DNA of 6,109 bases from Desulfoprunum sp. (GTDB lineage Bacteria; Desulfobacterota; Desulfobulbia; Desulfobulbales; Desulfocapsaceae), in assembly GCA_030696435.1 (NCBI GenBank), contig JAUYSF010000387.1, positions 1-6,109 of the forward strand, read 5' to 3'. The translations under genes were made by a program, and so were the position numbers. Positions 1 through 5,833 of this stretch are shown in pieces. Each line of letters starts with the position of its first letter. Position 1 is the stretch's first letter. Under the pieces are notes generated by a model, which was not told the origin of the DNA, made no database searches, and saw only the letters and a list, made by a program, of their open reading frames with translations.

Positions 1-1093
1 TGGCAAAAAGATGTCGAAATCCACCGGTAATGTCATCGATCCGCTTGAGATCATGGGGAAATACGGTACCGATGCCATGCGTTTCACTCTGACCGCCTTT
101 GCCGCTCAGGGCCGCGAAATCAGGCTTGACGAGGAACGCATCGAGGGCTACCGCTTTTTTATCAATAAGATCTGGAACGCCGCCCGCTTTGCCCTGATGC
201 ACGTCAGCGACTGCGATGAGGCGGTACGGGAGGTCGTAAGGCAGCCGCAGGAGCTTTCCCTGATCCATCGCTGGATCCTCAGTCGCACGTCGGCCACCAT
301 CAGTGCGGTACGGGCGGGGCTTGACGGCTATCATTTTAACGATGTGGCCTCAGCCAATTACCAGTTCATCTGGCATGAGTTCTGTGACTGGTATCTCGAA
401 TGGATCAAGGCTGACCTGTTCAGTAAGGATGAGACTGCTAAGCATCAGGCCAGAGGTGTCCTGCTGGTGGTCCTGGAGACCATCTTGAAACTCATCCACC
501 CGATCACTCCCTTTGTCACCGAGGAGATCTGGAGCGTGCTGCCGGGAAAACGGTCCACCCTGATGCTGACTGCCTTTCCCGAAGAGCAAGAAGGCTGGCA
601 GTGCCCCGAGGCCGAGGAACAGGTAGCACTCTTAATGGGCATTATCACCGGTATCCGTAATATCCGCTCCGAGGCCGACGTGCATCCTTCCGCCCGTATT
701 GAGGCCTTTGTCATTTGTAACGATGAGGAGAAAAAGGCGCTGATCGAGGCTTATCGAGCCCCCATTGCCGATATGACTCGGCTGAGCGATCTTACCGTCC
801 AGATTGGGGGCGAAAAGCCCGCCGATGCGGCGACCTATATCTATAACGATATCGAGATCTATGTGCCCCTGAAAGGGCTGGTGGACGTGGCTGCTGAACT
901 TGAAAAATTGGGTCGCGAGCGGGAAAAGACCGAGGTCAAGCTCAAGCAGGTGAATGGCAAACTGGGGAACGAGAAATTCCTGGCCAATGCCCCTGAAGAT
1001 GTGGTGGCCAAGGAGCAGGAGAAAAAAGATGCCCTCGACGCCCGGCTGGCCACGATCGCCGAAGCGGAAGAACGCCTGCGGAAAATGGTTTGA
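1..1093 (+). CDS. valS: Valine--tRNA ligase, C-terminal part (5' end outside the window)
   Basis: Class I aminoacyl-tRNA synthetase that charges tRNA-Val with valine in the cytoplasm. The reading frame is open from base 2, so only the last ~363 residues are present. It opens with GKKMSKSTGNVIDP, the KMSKS signature of the class I catalytic core that helps stabilise the transition state of amino-acid activation. The anticodon-binding helical domain follows, including FINKIWNAARF, a WHEFCDWYLEW block and the conserved HPITPFVTEEIW. The last ~65 residues (from about LKGLVDVAAELEKL to the end) are charged and heptad-like, matching the ValS C-terminal coiled-coil tRNA arm. That arm, with the KMSKS context, separates ValS from IleS and LeuS. 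The gene ends in TGA at 1091-1093, and nadC starts 13 nt later on the same strand, suggesting co-transcription. No frameshift is visible. Confidence 0.97.
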   Translation, partial: GKKMSKSTGNVIDPLEIMGKYGTDAMRFTLTAFAAQGREIRLDEERIEGYRFFINKIWNAARFALMHVSDCDEAVREVVRQPQELSLIHRWILSRTSATISAVRAGLDGYHFNDVASANYQFIWHEFCDWYLEWIKADLFSKDETAKHQARGVLLVVLETILKLIHPITPFVTEEIWSVLPGKRSTLMLTAFPEEQEGWQCPEAEEQVALLMGIITGIRNIRSEADVHPSARIEAFVICNDEEKKALIEAYRAPIADMTRLSDLTVQIGGEKPADAATYIYNDIEIYVPLKGLVDVAAELEKLGREREKTEVKLKQVNGKLGNEKFLANAPEDVVAKEQEKKDALDARLATIAEAEERLRKMV

Positions 1094-1106
1094 TGAGTCT
1101 GATATC

Positions 1107-1940
1107 ATGGATAAAAATTTATTGCATGGCCTGATCAGAACCTTTCTGGCCGAGGATATCGGTCGGGGAGATCTGACCAGTGAATCGATCTTTGGCGAAG
1201 ACCAGATCGGCAGTGCCCGGCTGGTGGCCCGTGAGGCCTTTGTCGTAGCCGGGGCAGGGGCAGTGGCGGCCGAGGTCTTTAAGGTGCAGAATCCTGCCAT
1301 TGCCGTCATCGATCCGGTTGAAGATGGCAGACGGGTACAGCCGGGGGATGTCGTGCTCACGGTGTGTGGCCCGGTGGTCGATCTCCTGAAGGCGGAGCGG
1401 GTCGCTCTTAATCTTTTGCAGCGCCTCTCGGGTATTGCTACTCTGACGGCCCGTTTTGTCGACTGTGTCAAAGGTTATCCGGTGCGCATTACCGACACCA
1501 GAAAGACCACGCCCGGCCTGCGGGTTCTGGAAAAATACGCGGTGCGGGCTGGCGGCGGCACGAATCACCGCTTCAATCTCACCGATGGTGTGCTGATCAA
1601 GGATAACCATATTGCCGCCTGCGGTTCAATCACTGAGGCCGTGGCCAAGGTCAGGGCCAGGGCGCCCCATACCATCCGCATCGAGGTTGAGACCGAGACT
1701 ATCGAGCAGGTGCGGGAATGTCTGGCCTGCCGGGTGGACATCATCATGCTTGATAACATGACGATTGCCGATATGAAAGAGGCGGTTGCTTGTATTGGCG
1801 GGCGTGCCCTGGTCGAGGCCTCCGGCGGGGTCAATCTCGATACGGTTGCCGAGATCGCCAGGACCGGGGTGGATATCATCTCCATCGGTGCCCTGACCCA
1901 CTCCGCGCCGTCCTGCGACATTGGTATGGACTGGTCATAG
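1107..1940 (+). CDS. nadC: Nicotinate-nucleotide diphosphorylase (carboxylating), quinolinate phosphoribosyltransferase
   Basis: Cytoplasmic enzyme of de novo NAD synthesis. It converts quinolinate and PRPP to nicotinate mononucleotide, CO2 and pyrophosphate. The 277-aa product has normal family length and the expected motifs in order: AEDIGRGDLT (residues 15-24), ERVALNLLQRLSGIATLT (97-114), the substrate-binding segment ITDTRKTTPGLR (128-139), RAGGGTNHRFNLTDGVLIKDNH (147-168), IEVET (192-196), IIMLDNM (212-218), VEASGGV (236-242) and the C-terminal ISIGALTHSAP (259-269). R132 and K133 in the TRKTTPG motif, together with H154, R155 and K165, are the family's phosphate and carboxylate ligands. 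The start at 1107 is chosen because it begins the conserved N-terminal helix. The frame is open further upstream, but only inside valS. No convincing Shine-Dalgarno precedes this ATG, so translation may depend on ribosomes finishing valS. Confidence 0.97.
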   Translation: MDKNLLHGLIRTFLAEDIGRGDLTSESIFGEDQIGSARLVAREAFVVAGAGAVAAEVFKVQNPAIAVIDPVEDGRRVQPGDVVLTVCGPVVDLLKAERVALNLLQRLSGIATLTARFVDCVKGYPVRITDTRKTTPGLRVLEKYAVRAGGGTNHRFNLTDGVLIKDNHIAACGSITEAVAKVRARAPHTIRIEVETETIEQVRECLACRVDIIMLDNMTIADMKEAVACIGGRALVEASGGVNLDTVAEIARTGVDIISIGALTHSAPSCDIGMDWS

Positions 1941-1994
1941 AGCGGGCCTGCGGCAAAGATTGATTTGCATGTGCTGCGTAATGTGGAAAAACTC

Positions 1995-2024
1995 TTGATT
2001 ATTACTGATAAAATATGTGATAAT
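1995..2024 (+). promoter_or_regulatory. Probable sigma-70-type promoter for the zinc-ribbon protein gene
   Basis: A -35-like TTGATT (1995-2000) is separated by 18 bp from GATAAT (2019-2024). The -10 hexamer is directly preceded by TGT (2016-2018), giving an extended -10 (TGn). The region is distinctly AT-rich compared with nadC. Transcription would start near 2031, leaving a leader of about 80 nt before the ATG at 2111. No clear terminator lies between nadC and this promoter, so read-through from valS-nadC is also possible. Confidence 0.6.
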
Positions 2025-2040
2025 AGGCAAAACGTCGATG

Positions 2041-2067
2041 TCAGGTGCTGTCTCCTGATGTTCAGGA
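2041..2067 (+). other. Alternative hairpins in the 5' leader of the zinc-ribbon gene
   Basis: TCAGG (2041-2045) can pair with CCTGA (2054-2058). That same CCTGA, within TCCTGA (2053-2058), can instead pair with TCAGGA (2062-2067) across a 3-nt loop. The two stems share bases and so are mutually exclusive. They sit between the predicted promoter and the Shine-Dalgarno. The stems are short (5-6 bp), do not cover the Shine-Dalgarno and carry no U-tract, so a regulatory role is only a possibility. Confidence 0.3.
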
Positions 2068-2110
2068 ACTCAACCATGGAATGGTGTTTAATTAAAAGAG
2101 GAACACTCAC

Positions 2111-2926
2111 ATGCGCTGTCCAAAATGTGGATTCATCTCGTTTGATCATCTGGATAACTGCTTGAAATGTAATAGAGAATTCAAGGGTATGCCCGGAGTA
2201 ATTGAAGGTACTGTATTCAAGGTACAGGCACCATCTTTTCTGAAAATGCAGATGGAGCCGGAGAAAAAGTCCTTTGGAGATATAGAGATCGACGGTGATG
2301 TGGAAAGCGGGGAATTTGATCTGCATGATCCCGATCTTGAGATTCTTCTTGATGAAGATGCAGACGAGGCCTCGGAAATGTCTTCCTCCATGCAGTTTGG
2401 CAAGGACGCAGGTGCCGGTGAAATCTCTTCCGGCGATGCCTTTGAGCTGTCTATGGATACCGCCAAGGAAGAAGAGGAAGAGGGCCTATCCATCGATCTT
2501 GGCCAGTTTCAGAATGATCTTGACGACGGGAATGCTGGATTTGATGATATCTTCAGCGGGAAACAAAATGAGGAGAAGGTCAAACTCGATTTTCCTGAAG
2601 AACTTGGTGATATGTCAGATCTTTCGCCTCCTCACCAAAAAATTGTTCCCCCTCCAATCCGAAAAACGGCAAGCCAGGCTGAGGGGTTGGATGATCTCAA
2701 TCTGGACCTTGATCTCGATGGTCTCAATAAAGCAACTCCTGCTGCCCCCAAAGAGAAAAGAACCGCCGGCAAGGCTGCAGCAATCCTTTCTCTTGATGAA
2801 ATAGATCTCTCAACTGCTGTCAAGCCCGGTAACATTGCGCGAAAAAGCGAATCCGACGCCATGAATATGGATGAAGAGCTCAATTTTGACCTCGATCTTG
2901 GTGGCCTGTCAATTCACAAGGATTAA
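2111..2926 (+). CDS. Zinc-ribbon protein with long acidic low-complexity tail, function unknown
   Basis: A 271-aa protein I cannot assign to a named function. Residues 1-24 form a compact CxxC-CxxC zinc ribbon with C3, C6, C17 and C20 (MRCPKCGF...CLKCNREF). The rest is strongly acidic and probably largely disordered. It contains an EEEEE run (120-124) and recurring Asp/Leu patches: LSIDLGQFQNDL (126-137), DDLNLDLDLDGL (194-205), LSLDEIDLS (226-234) and LNFDLDLGGLSI (257-268). A proline-rich basic interruption (KIVPPPIRK) lies near residues 177-185. There are no membrane segments and no signal peptide. The start is supported by the Shine-Dalgarno AGAGGA (2097-2102), 8 nt upstream of the ATG, and by the zinc ribbon beginning right at the N-terminus. 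Similar short zinc-ribbon plus variable-tail proteins occur in delta-proteobacterial genomes (recalled, not checked). It may be a regulatory or scaffolding protein that uses acidic linear motifs, which is inference only. Confidence 0.85.
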   Translation: MRCPKCGFISFDHLDNCLKCNREFKGMPGVIEGTVFKVQAPSFLKMQMEPEKKSFGDIEIDGDVESGEFDLHDPDLEILLDEDADEASEMSSSMQFGKDAGAGEISSGDAFELSMDTAKEEEEEGLSIDLGQFQNDLDDGNAGFDDIFSGKQNEEKVKLDFPEELGDMSDLSPPHQKIVPPPIRKTASQAEGLDDLNLDLDLDGLNKATPAAPKEKRTAGKAAAILSLDEIDLSTAVKPGNIARKSESDAMNMDEELNFDLDLGGLSIHKD

Positions 2927-2961
2927 CAAGTGGAAGAGGCCTGTCGATAAGAGAAAATCTG

Positions 2962-2990
2962 TTGACATGCCTTTGGAACTCGTGTAAAAA
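2962..2990 (+). promoter_or_regulatory. Promoter of the tRNA-Phe gene
   Basis: A perfect -35 hexamer TTGACA (2962-2967) is followed after 17 bp by TAAAAA (2985-2990), a 4 of 6 match to TATAAT. Transcription is expected to start around 2997, about ten bases before the mature tRNA 5' end at 3008. It lies in the short gap after the zinc-ribbon gene, giving the tRNA an independent transcript that ends at the hairpin at 3092-3128. Confidence 0.7.
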
Positions 2991-3007
2991 ACCTGTCCAT
3001 ACAAGGT

Positions 3008-3083
<76 letters not shown>

Positions 3084-3091
3084 GCAAATTT

Positions 3092-3128
3092 AAGCACTTA
3101 GAGTTTCAAGACTCTAAGTGCTTTTTTT
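3092..3128 (+). terminator. Intrinsic terminator of the tRNA-Phe transcript
   Basis: A perfect 13-bp inverted repeat, AAGCACTTAGAGT (3092-3104) with ACTCTAAGTGCTT (3111-3123), surrounds a 6-nt loop and runs into a tract of seven T (3122-3128). It begins 8 nt after the tRNA CCA. This is a textbook Rho-independent terminator and marks the right edge of the recognisable core-gene section. Confidence 0.93.
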
Positions 3129-3173
3129 GTTTCAGGGATTCTATCCCCCATTGATCCCCACATTTTTCCAATA

Positions 3174-3192
3174 GGGGACAGACCACGGATTT
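3174..3192 (+). repeat. Left inverted repeat of the RAYT element
   Basis: GGGGACAGACCACGGATTT. Its reverse complement matches the right repeat at 3974-3992 in 18 of 19 positions; the single difference is A3189 against A3977, where T would be needed. It lies 46 bp upstream of the transposase start codon. Confidence 0.9.
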
Positions 3193-3238
3193 AACTGTCA
3201 AGCAGTAAATCAACAACATAGGGGAGCAAATTAAGCAG

Positions 3239-3943
3239 ATGCCGAGACGTCCACGAATCATCATACCCGGCAACCCCGTTCATGTGATCCAGCGGGGGAA
3301 TAATCGCCAGGCTTGTTTTTATGCCGAGGAAGACTGCCTGTTGTATCTTGACTGGTTGAAGGAGTATGCCATTAACGCCGGTTGTGCCCTGCATGCCTAC
3401 GTGTTGATGACCAACCATGTCCATCTTCTTTTGACTCCGGCAGAGCAAGGCAGTCCGGCAATGCTGATGAAAAGCCTGGGGCAGCGCTATGTCCAATATG
3501 TCAATCGCACCTACCGGCGCAGTGGCACCCTCTGGGAAGGGCGATTTCGCTCGTGCATGGCGCAGCAGGAAAACTATCTTCTCCTCTGCCACAGATATAT
3601 TGAGCTCAACCCGGTTCGTGCCGGAATTGTCGCCCATCCCGGCGAGTACCGCTGGTCCAGTTACCGGGGCAATGCGCAGGGAGAGAGTTCAAACATTTTA
3701 CATCACCATCCCGTATATATGGGTCTTGGCCGGACGGATACCGACCGGCAAACTGCCTACCGAGAGCTGTTTCGTCATGAGTTGGAGCCGGGAGTTATAG
3801 ATGATATTCGCAAGGCCACAAATGGCAACTATGCTCTGGGCAGCGAGAGATTCAAAAAAGAGATAAGCGAAGTGGCGGGCCGACGGGCAACGCCGGGAAA
3901 ATCCGGCAGGCCTCGGAAAAAGCCTGAACCGGAGCAGGGATGA
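3239..3943 (+). CDS. REP-associated tyrosine transposase (RAYT, Y1_Tnp / IS200-like HUH family)
   Basis: A 234-aa single-strand DNA transposase of the HUH superfamily. It has the family's N-terminal PGNPVHVIQRGNNRQ block (10-24). The metal-binding HUH motif is NHVHLLL, with H60 and H62. LWEGRFRS (98-105) follows, then YIELNPVRAGIV (120-131), whose Y120 is the likely catalytic nucleophile, and the WSSY motif (139-142). The C-terminal ALGSERFKKEI...GRRATPGKSGRPRKK region (199-228) is basic. It includes a GRPRKK stretch that resembles an AT-hook and is typical of longer RAYTs. All catalytic residues are present and the frame is uninterrupted, so the protein could be active. A Shine-Dalgarno-like AGGGGAG (3220-3226) lies 12 nt before the ATG, rather far. 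RAYTs mobilise or maintain REP-type repeats and are often single-copy, domesticated genes. Here the gene has its own inverted repeats, which fits a self-mobile form. Confidence 0.93.
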   Translation: MPRRPRIIIPGNPVHVIQRGNNRQACFYAEEDCLLYLDWLKEYAINAGCALHAYVLMTNHVHLLLTPAEQGSPAMLMKSLGQRYVQYVNRTYRRSGTLWEGRFRSCMAQQENYLLLCHRYIELNPVRAGIVAHPGEYRWSSYRGNAQGESSNILHHHPVYMGLGRTDTDRQTAYRELFRHELEPGVIDDIRKATNGNYALGSERFKKEISEVAGRRATPGKSGRPRKKPEPEQG

Positions 3944-3973
3944 ATATCTATCGAAATTGGATGAAGTCTGCAA

Positions 3974-3992
3974 AAAACCGTGGTCTGTCCCC
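3974..3992 (-). repeat. Right inverted repeat of the RAYT element
   Basis: AAAACCGTGGTCTGTCCCC is the inverted partner of 3174-3192. It begins 30 bp after the transposase stop codon. On the + strand it happens to be open in the frame of the RTX fragment, where it encodes part of KKPWSVP. Automated annotation could therefore attach these residues to the RTX fragment as a false N-terminus. Confidence 0.9.
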
Positions 3993-4510
3993 AGTTTCTC
4001 CCCCTATATCTTCAATCTGGGTGACGGGGCGGATACGATCTTCGATTCTGATAACATGGCTGGAAACATCAATACCCTCAAGTTTGGGGCAGGAATTTCC
4101 GCAAGCGACATCACCTTGAGCCGCAGTGGAGACTACGATCTGATTCTCGGCATCAATGGCACCAGCGATCAGGTGAAAATTCAGAACTGGGGAAATGAAA
4201 CCCGATACCGCATCGAACGAGTGGAGTTTGCCGATGGCACGGTTTGGGATGCGGCACAGGTACAGTCTCAAATCACCGCCTTCCCCATTGTCGGCACCGA
4301 GGCCGCTGACACTCTTCGGGCCTGGCCGGATGAAAATGCTACCCTCCGAGGTCTGGGCGGGAATGACACACTTTATGGCAACAGCGGCAAAGACATCCTG
4401 GTGGGCGGTACCGGCAACGACACCTACCTGTTTAACCTCGGCGACGGTCAGGACACGATCTCCGATTCTGACATAACGGCAGGCAACCTGGACACCATTC
4501 GGTTTGGTGT
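3993..4510 (+). pseudogene. RTX (haemolysin-type calcium-binding) protein fragment, both ends missing
   Basis: An internal piece of a secreted RTX repeat protein. The recognisable part runs from about 4005 to 4508. It has a first YIFNLGDGADTI unit, then a haemolysin-type calcium-binding related domain (SDITLSRSGDYDLIL...YRIERVEFADGTVWD). Glycine/aspartate nonapeptides follow (LRGLGGNDTLYGNSGKDILVGGTGNDTYLF, split here only for naming), and a second YLFNLGDGQDTI unit starts exactly 420 nt (140 codons) after the first. In intact family members these nonapeptides bind calcium and sit near the C-terminus of type I secreted proteins. Here the frame has no proper start: it opens only at a TTG (3957) inside the RAYT element and reads through the inverted repeat. 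It then leaves RTX sequence right after the second IRFG and ends at TAG (4560-4562) in unrelated sequence. There is no N-terminal module or secretion signal, so it is a remnant. Confidence 0.85.
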
Positions 4511-4540
4511 GGTCATTTACACAAACTATTTTACACACTC
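4511..4540. mobile_element. Possible solo end of an IS256/Mutator-type insertion sequence
   Basis: The 30-bp segment starting GGTCATTTACACAAAC and ending TTTTACACACTC reads, on the minus strand, as GAGTGTGTAAAATAG followed by TTTGTGTAAATGACC. This resembles the terminal repeats of IS256-family elements as I remember them. It lies exactly where the RTX coding sequence breaks off. No matching partner end and no transposase fragment is in the window, so at most this is a scar or the tip of a deleted element. It is identified by resemblance only. Confidence 0.4.
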
Positions 4541-4760
4541 GCACGCAGCAATAAGCGGTTAGAACAGTTGAGTATCAAATGAATGGCATCTCAATTGCTT
4601 GCAGCAGATTCACTTACTTCTGCGACCCCAATATTTTTGAAAAGAAAATATGGGCAAGGCCGGTTTTTTTGTTTTCTCGTCTTTGCTTGGCCATTGTCAG
4701 AAGAATGTAAGGATTGGCCATTATGCTCAATAAATAGTTTCACCAATGGAGGTTCATTAT
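4541..4760. other. Intergenic region without a convincing gene
   Basis: About 220 bp between the RTX/IS debris and the membrane-protein gene. It contains an AT-only inverted repeat ATATTTT/AAAATAT (4631-4637 and 4645-4651) and a GGCCGG followed by seven T (4659-4670), which is not a convincing terminator because the upstream GC stem is only about 3 bp. It also has a direct repeat TTGGCCATT (4687-4695 and 4714-4722, 27 bp apart). A promoter for the downstream genes should lie here. The best candidate I find is TTGTCA (4694-4699) with CATTAT (4719-4724) at a long 19-bp spacing, which is weak. Confidence 0.5.
4748..4752 (+). promoter_or_regulatory. Shine-Dalgarno that fixes the start of the membrane-protein gene
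   Basis: GGAGG lies 8 nt upstream of the ATG at 4761. An in-frame ATG at 4746-4748 overlaps this site and so cannot be its own start. The gene is therefore called from 4761, which removes five residues (MEVHY) and leaves a hydrophobic N-terminus beginning MRQFLVV. Confidence 0.85.
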
Positions 4761-5810
4761 ATGAGACAATTCCTGGTTGTTTTTATCGCCGTTGCGTGGG
4801 GCGTTTTTGTTTTTCTGCCCGGCAGTGTTCTCGTGCAGGCGGCGGCGCGGCGGGCGGCCTTTGCCACGCTGCCGCTGGTTATTGCCGTATTGTTGGCTGT
4901 CGACGGGGGCAAGAGATGGCGGAAATATCTTCGTTGGATGTATGCCGTTCTCTTGGCGATGTTTGGGGTTTTGATCTGGGGCGGTCTGAGTTCGATTCCA
5001 TACCTTGTTACCGCAATCATTTTGTTGTGGCCGGAAATCCGGGGATGTATCCCGCGAGAGGGGCTGAAGGCACAGCTGGTCGGCAGTGCGCTTGTTCTTG
5101 GTGTGTTGGGTCCATTCATCTGGTGGCAATGGTTTCACAATCCCTTGCCCAACGATGCTCAGATGATCGAGAATTTTAAAGCTCATCATGCCGTGTTTGA
5201 GCAACTGGCAACAGGATTTCGAAATCATAGGGATGGAAGTTTGTTTTATGAATCTTCTTCCCAGGAAGTGCGGAAGCTGATGAAGGAAGCGGGAGTCAAC
5301 CATATTGTGGGGGCCGGGGGAGATTTCAGTGAATGGTTTCCAAAGCCCTATTCAGAACACACACTGCAGGTACGGAAAACATTTTACAGCTGGTTAGTGA
5401 ATACTCCCCATACGAAAGCAGAGACAATACCATTCTTAAGACGTCAGCTACCAGAATTGTTCGAAGGAGTTGCCCCAATGCATAGCATGACAGATGTTTC
5501 CCGCGTCTCTGTTCCAATAACATTTGACCTGGGACCCGAACCAGGCAAGGTCGTATTTGGGAAAACACGCCTTCGCTATTTCACCAGCTTCATTAATAAA
5601 GGTTATTGTTATTTCCCCCAACCTCCACGGGTGGAAAACGGCCATATCGTCAACGCTGATTATATCTTAAAAAACAATATATACACCAGACCAGGGTTGC
5701 GGGTGTTCGATTTGCTCGATGATTATCCGCCTGGTTGGAAACGGGGAGAATGTGTCTTGAAACGAATCGACGAACGTTGGTTTATCACCATGTGCAGGTC
5801 ATCTAACTAA
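4761..5810 (+). CDS. Multi-helix membrane protein with C-terminal soluble domain, function unknown
   Basis: A 349-aa protein I do not recognise. The N-terminal third is hydrophobic, with about five candidate membrane segments: ~3-25, ~34-47, ~60-76, ~79-91 and ~104-124, the last ending in PFIWWQWFH. The remaining ~225 residues are soluble in character. They begin with NPLPNDAQMIENFKAHHAVFEQLATGF (127-153), a D-x-x-x-I-x-x-F-x-x-H-x-x-x-F-x-x-L pattern. I recall this pattern from uncharacterised, often membrane-anchored proteins, some of them near secreted toxins (memory only). Later segments include GVNHIVGAGGDFSEWF (178-193), FINKGYCYFP (277-286) and a C-terminal ERWFITMCRSSN. No catalytic motif is evident. 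A strong GGAGG precedes the start. The next gene begins 23 nt after the stop, so the two are probably one operon. A membrane-anchored immunity or accessory protein is one possible reading. Confidence 0.85.
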   Translation: MRQFLVVFIAVAWGVFVFLPGSVLVQAAARRAAFATLPLVIAVLLAVDGGKRWRKYLRWMYAVLLAMFGVLIWGGLSSIPYLVTAIILLWPEIRGCIPREGLKAQLVGSALVLGVLGPFIWWQWFHNPLPNDAQMIENFKAHHAVFEQLATGFRNHRDGSLFYESSSQEVRKLMKEAGVNHIVGAGGDFSEWFPKPYSEHTLQVRKTFYSWLVNTPHTKAETIPFLRRQLPELFEGVAPMHSMTDVSRVSVPITFDLGPEPGKVVFGKTRLRYFTSFINKGYCYFPQPPRVENGHIVNADYILKNNIYTRPGLRVFDLLDDYPPGWKRGECVLKRIDERWFITMCRSSN

Positions 5811-5816
5811 CCACAC

Positions 5817-5827
5817 AGGAAGGAGAG
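5817..5827 (+). promoter_or_regulatory. Strong Shine-Dalgarno for the last gene
   Basis: AGGAAGGAGAG lies between the stop codon at 5808-5810 and the ATG at 5834. Its GGAG core ends 8 nt before the start codon. The purine-rich site supports 5834 as a real start despite the gene being cut by the window edge. Confidence 0.8.
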
Positions 5828-5833
5828 CAGGTT

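Larger units (their letters stand above)
3174..3992 (+). mobile_element. RAYT-type transposable element bounded by 19-bp inverted repeats
   Basis: An element of about 819 bp containing a single Y1/HUH-type transposase gene. Its ends are defined by inverted copies of GGGGACAGACCACGG plus an A/T tail (3174-3192 and 3974-3992), with 18 of 19 positions matching. From memory, this end sequence recurs next to this transposase group in many proteobacterial genomes. No target-site duplication is visible in the flanks (TTCCAATA on the left, AGTTTCTC on the right), as expected for single-strand HUH transposition. The element sits between the tRNA terminator and an RTX gene fragment. The true outer boundaries could extend a few bases beyond the repeats. 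Confidence 0.8.

Noticed and set aside
954..1106. Extension of nadC upstream to an ATG at 954
   Set aside because: These codons lie inside valS, give a basic sequence unlike NadC, and the family N-terminus begins at 1107.
632..1610. Long minus-strand open frames opposite valS and nadC
   Set aside because: They are antisense shadows of two clearly conserved genes and show no family resemblance or ribosome binding site.
1953..1968. Hairpin GCAAA/TTTGC after nadC as a terminator
   Set aside because: The stem is only 5 bp and AT-rich, and no T-tract follows.
1965..2165. 66-codon plus-strand frame before the zinc-ribbon gene
   Set aside because: It spans the predicted promoter and Shine-Dalgarno and overlaps the zinc-ribbon start in another frame. 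It has no ribosome binding site of its own.
3957..4562. Intact 201-aa RTX protein starting at the TTG at 3957
   Set aside because: The first codons come from the RAYT element tail and its inverted repeat, and the last ~17 from IS-like and intergenic DNA. Only the middle is RTX, so it is treated as a pseudogene fragment.
4652..4676. GGCCGG plus T-run as an intrinsic terminator
   Set aside because: The T-run is good, but the preceding stem (GGC-AAG-GCC) is only 3 bp with a 3-nt loop.
4583..5179. 198-codon plus-strand frame overlapping the membrane-protein gene
   Set aside because: It is out of frame with the gene that has the strong GGAGG and coherent membrane helices. Its own start has no ribosome binding site and its sequence is cysteine- and serine-rich in the manner of shadow frames.
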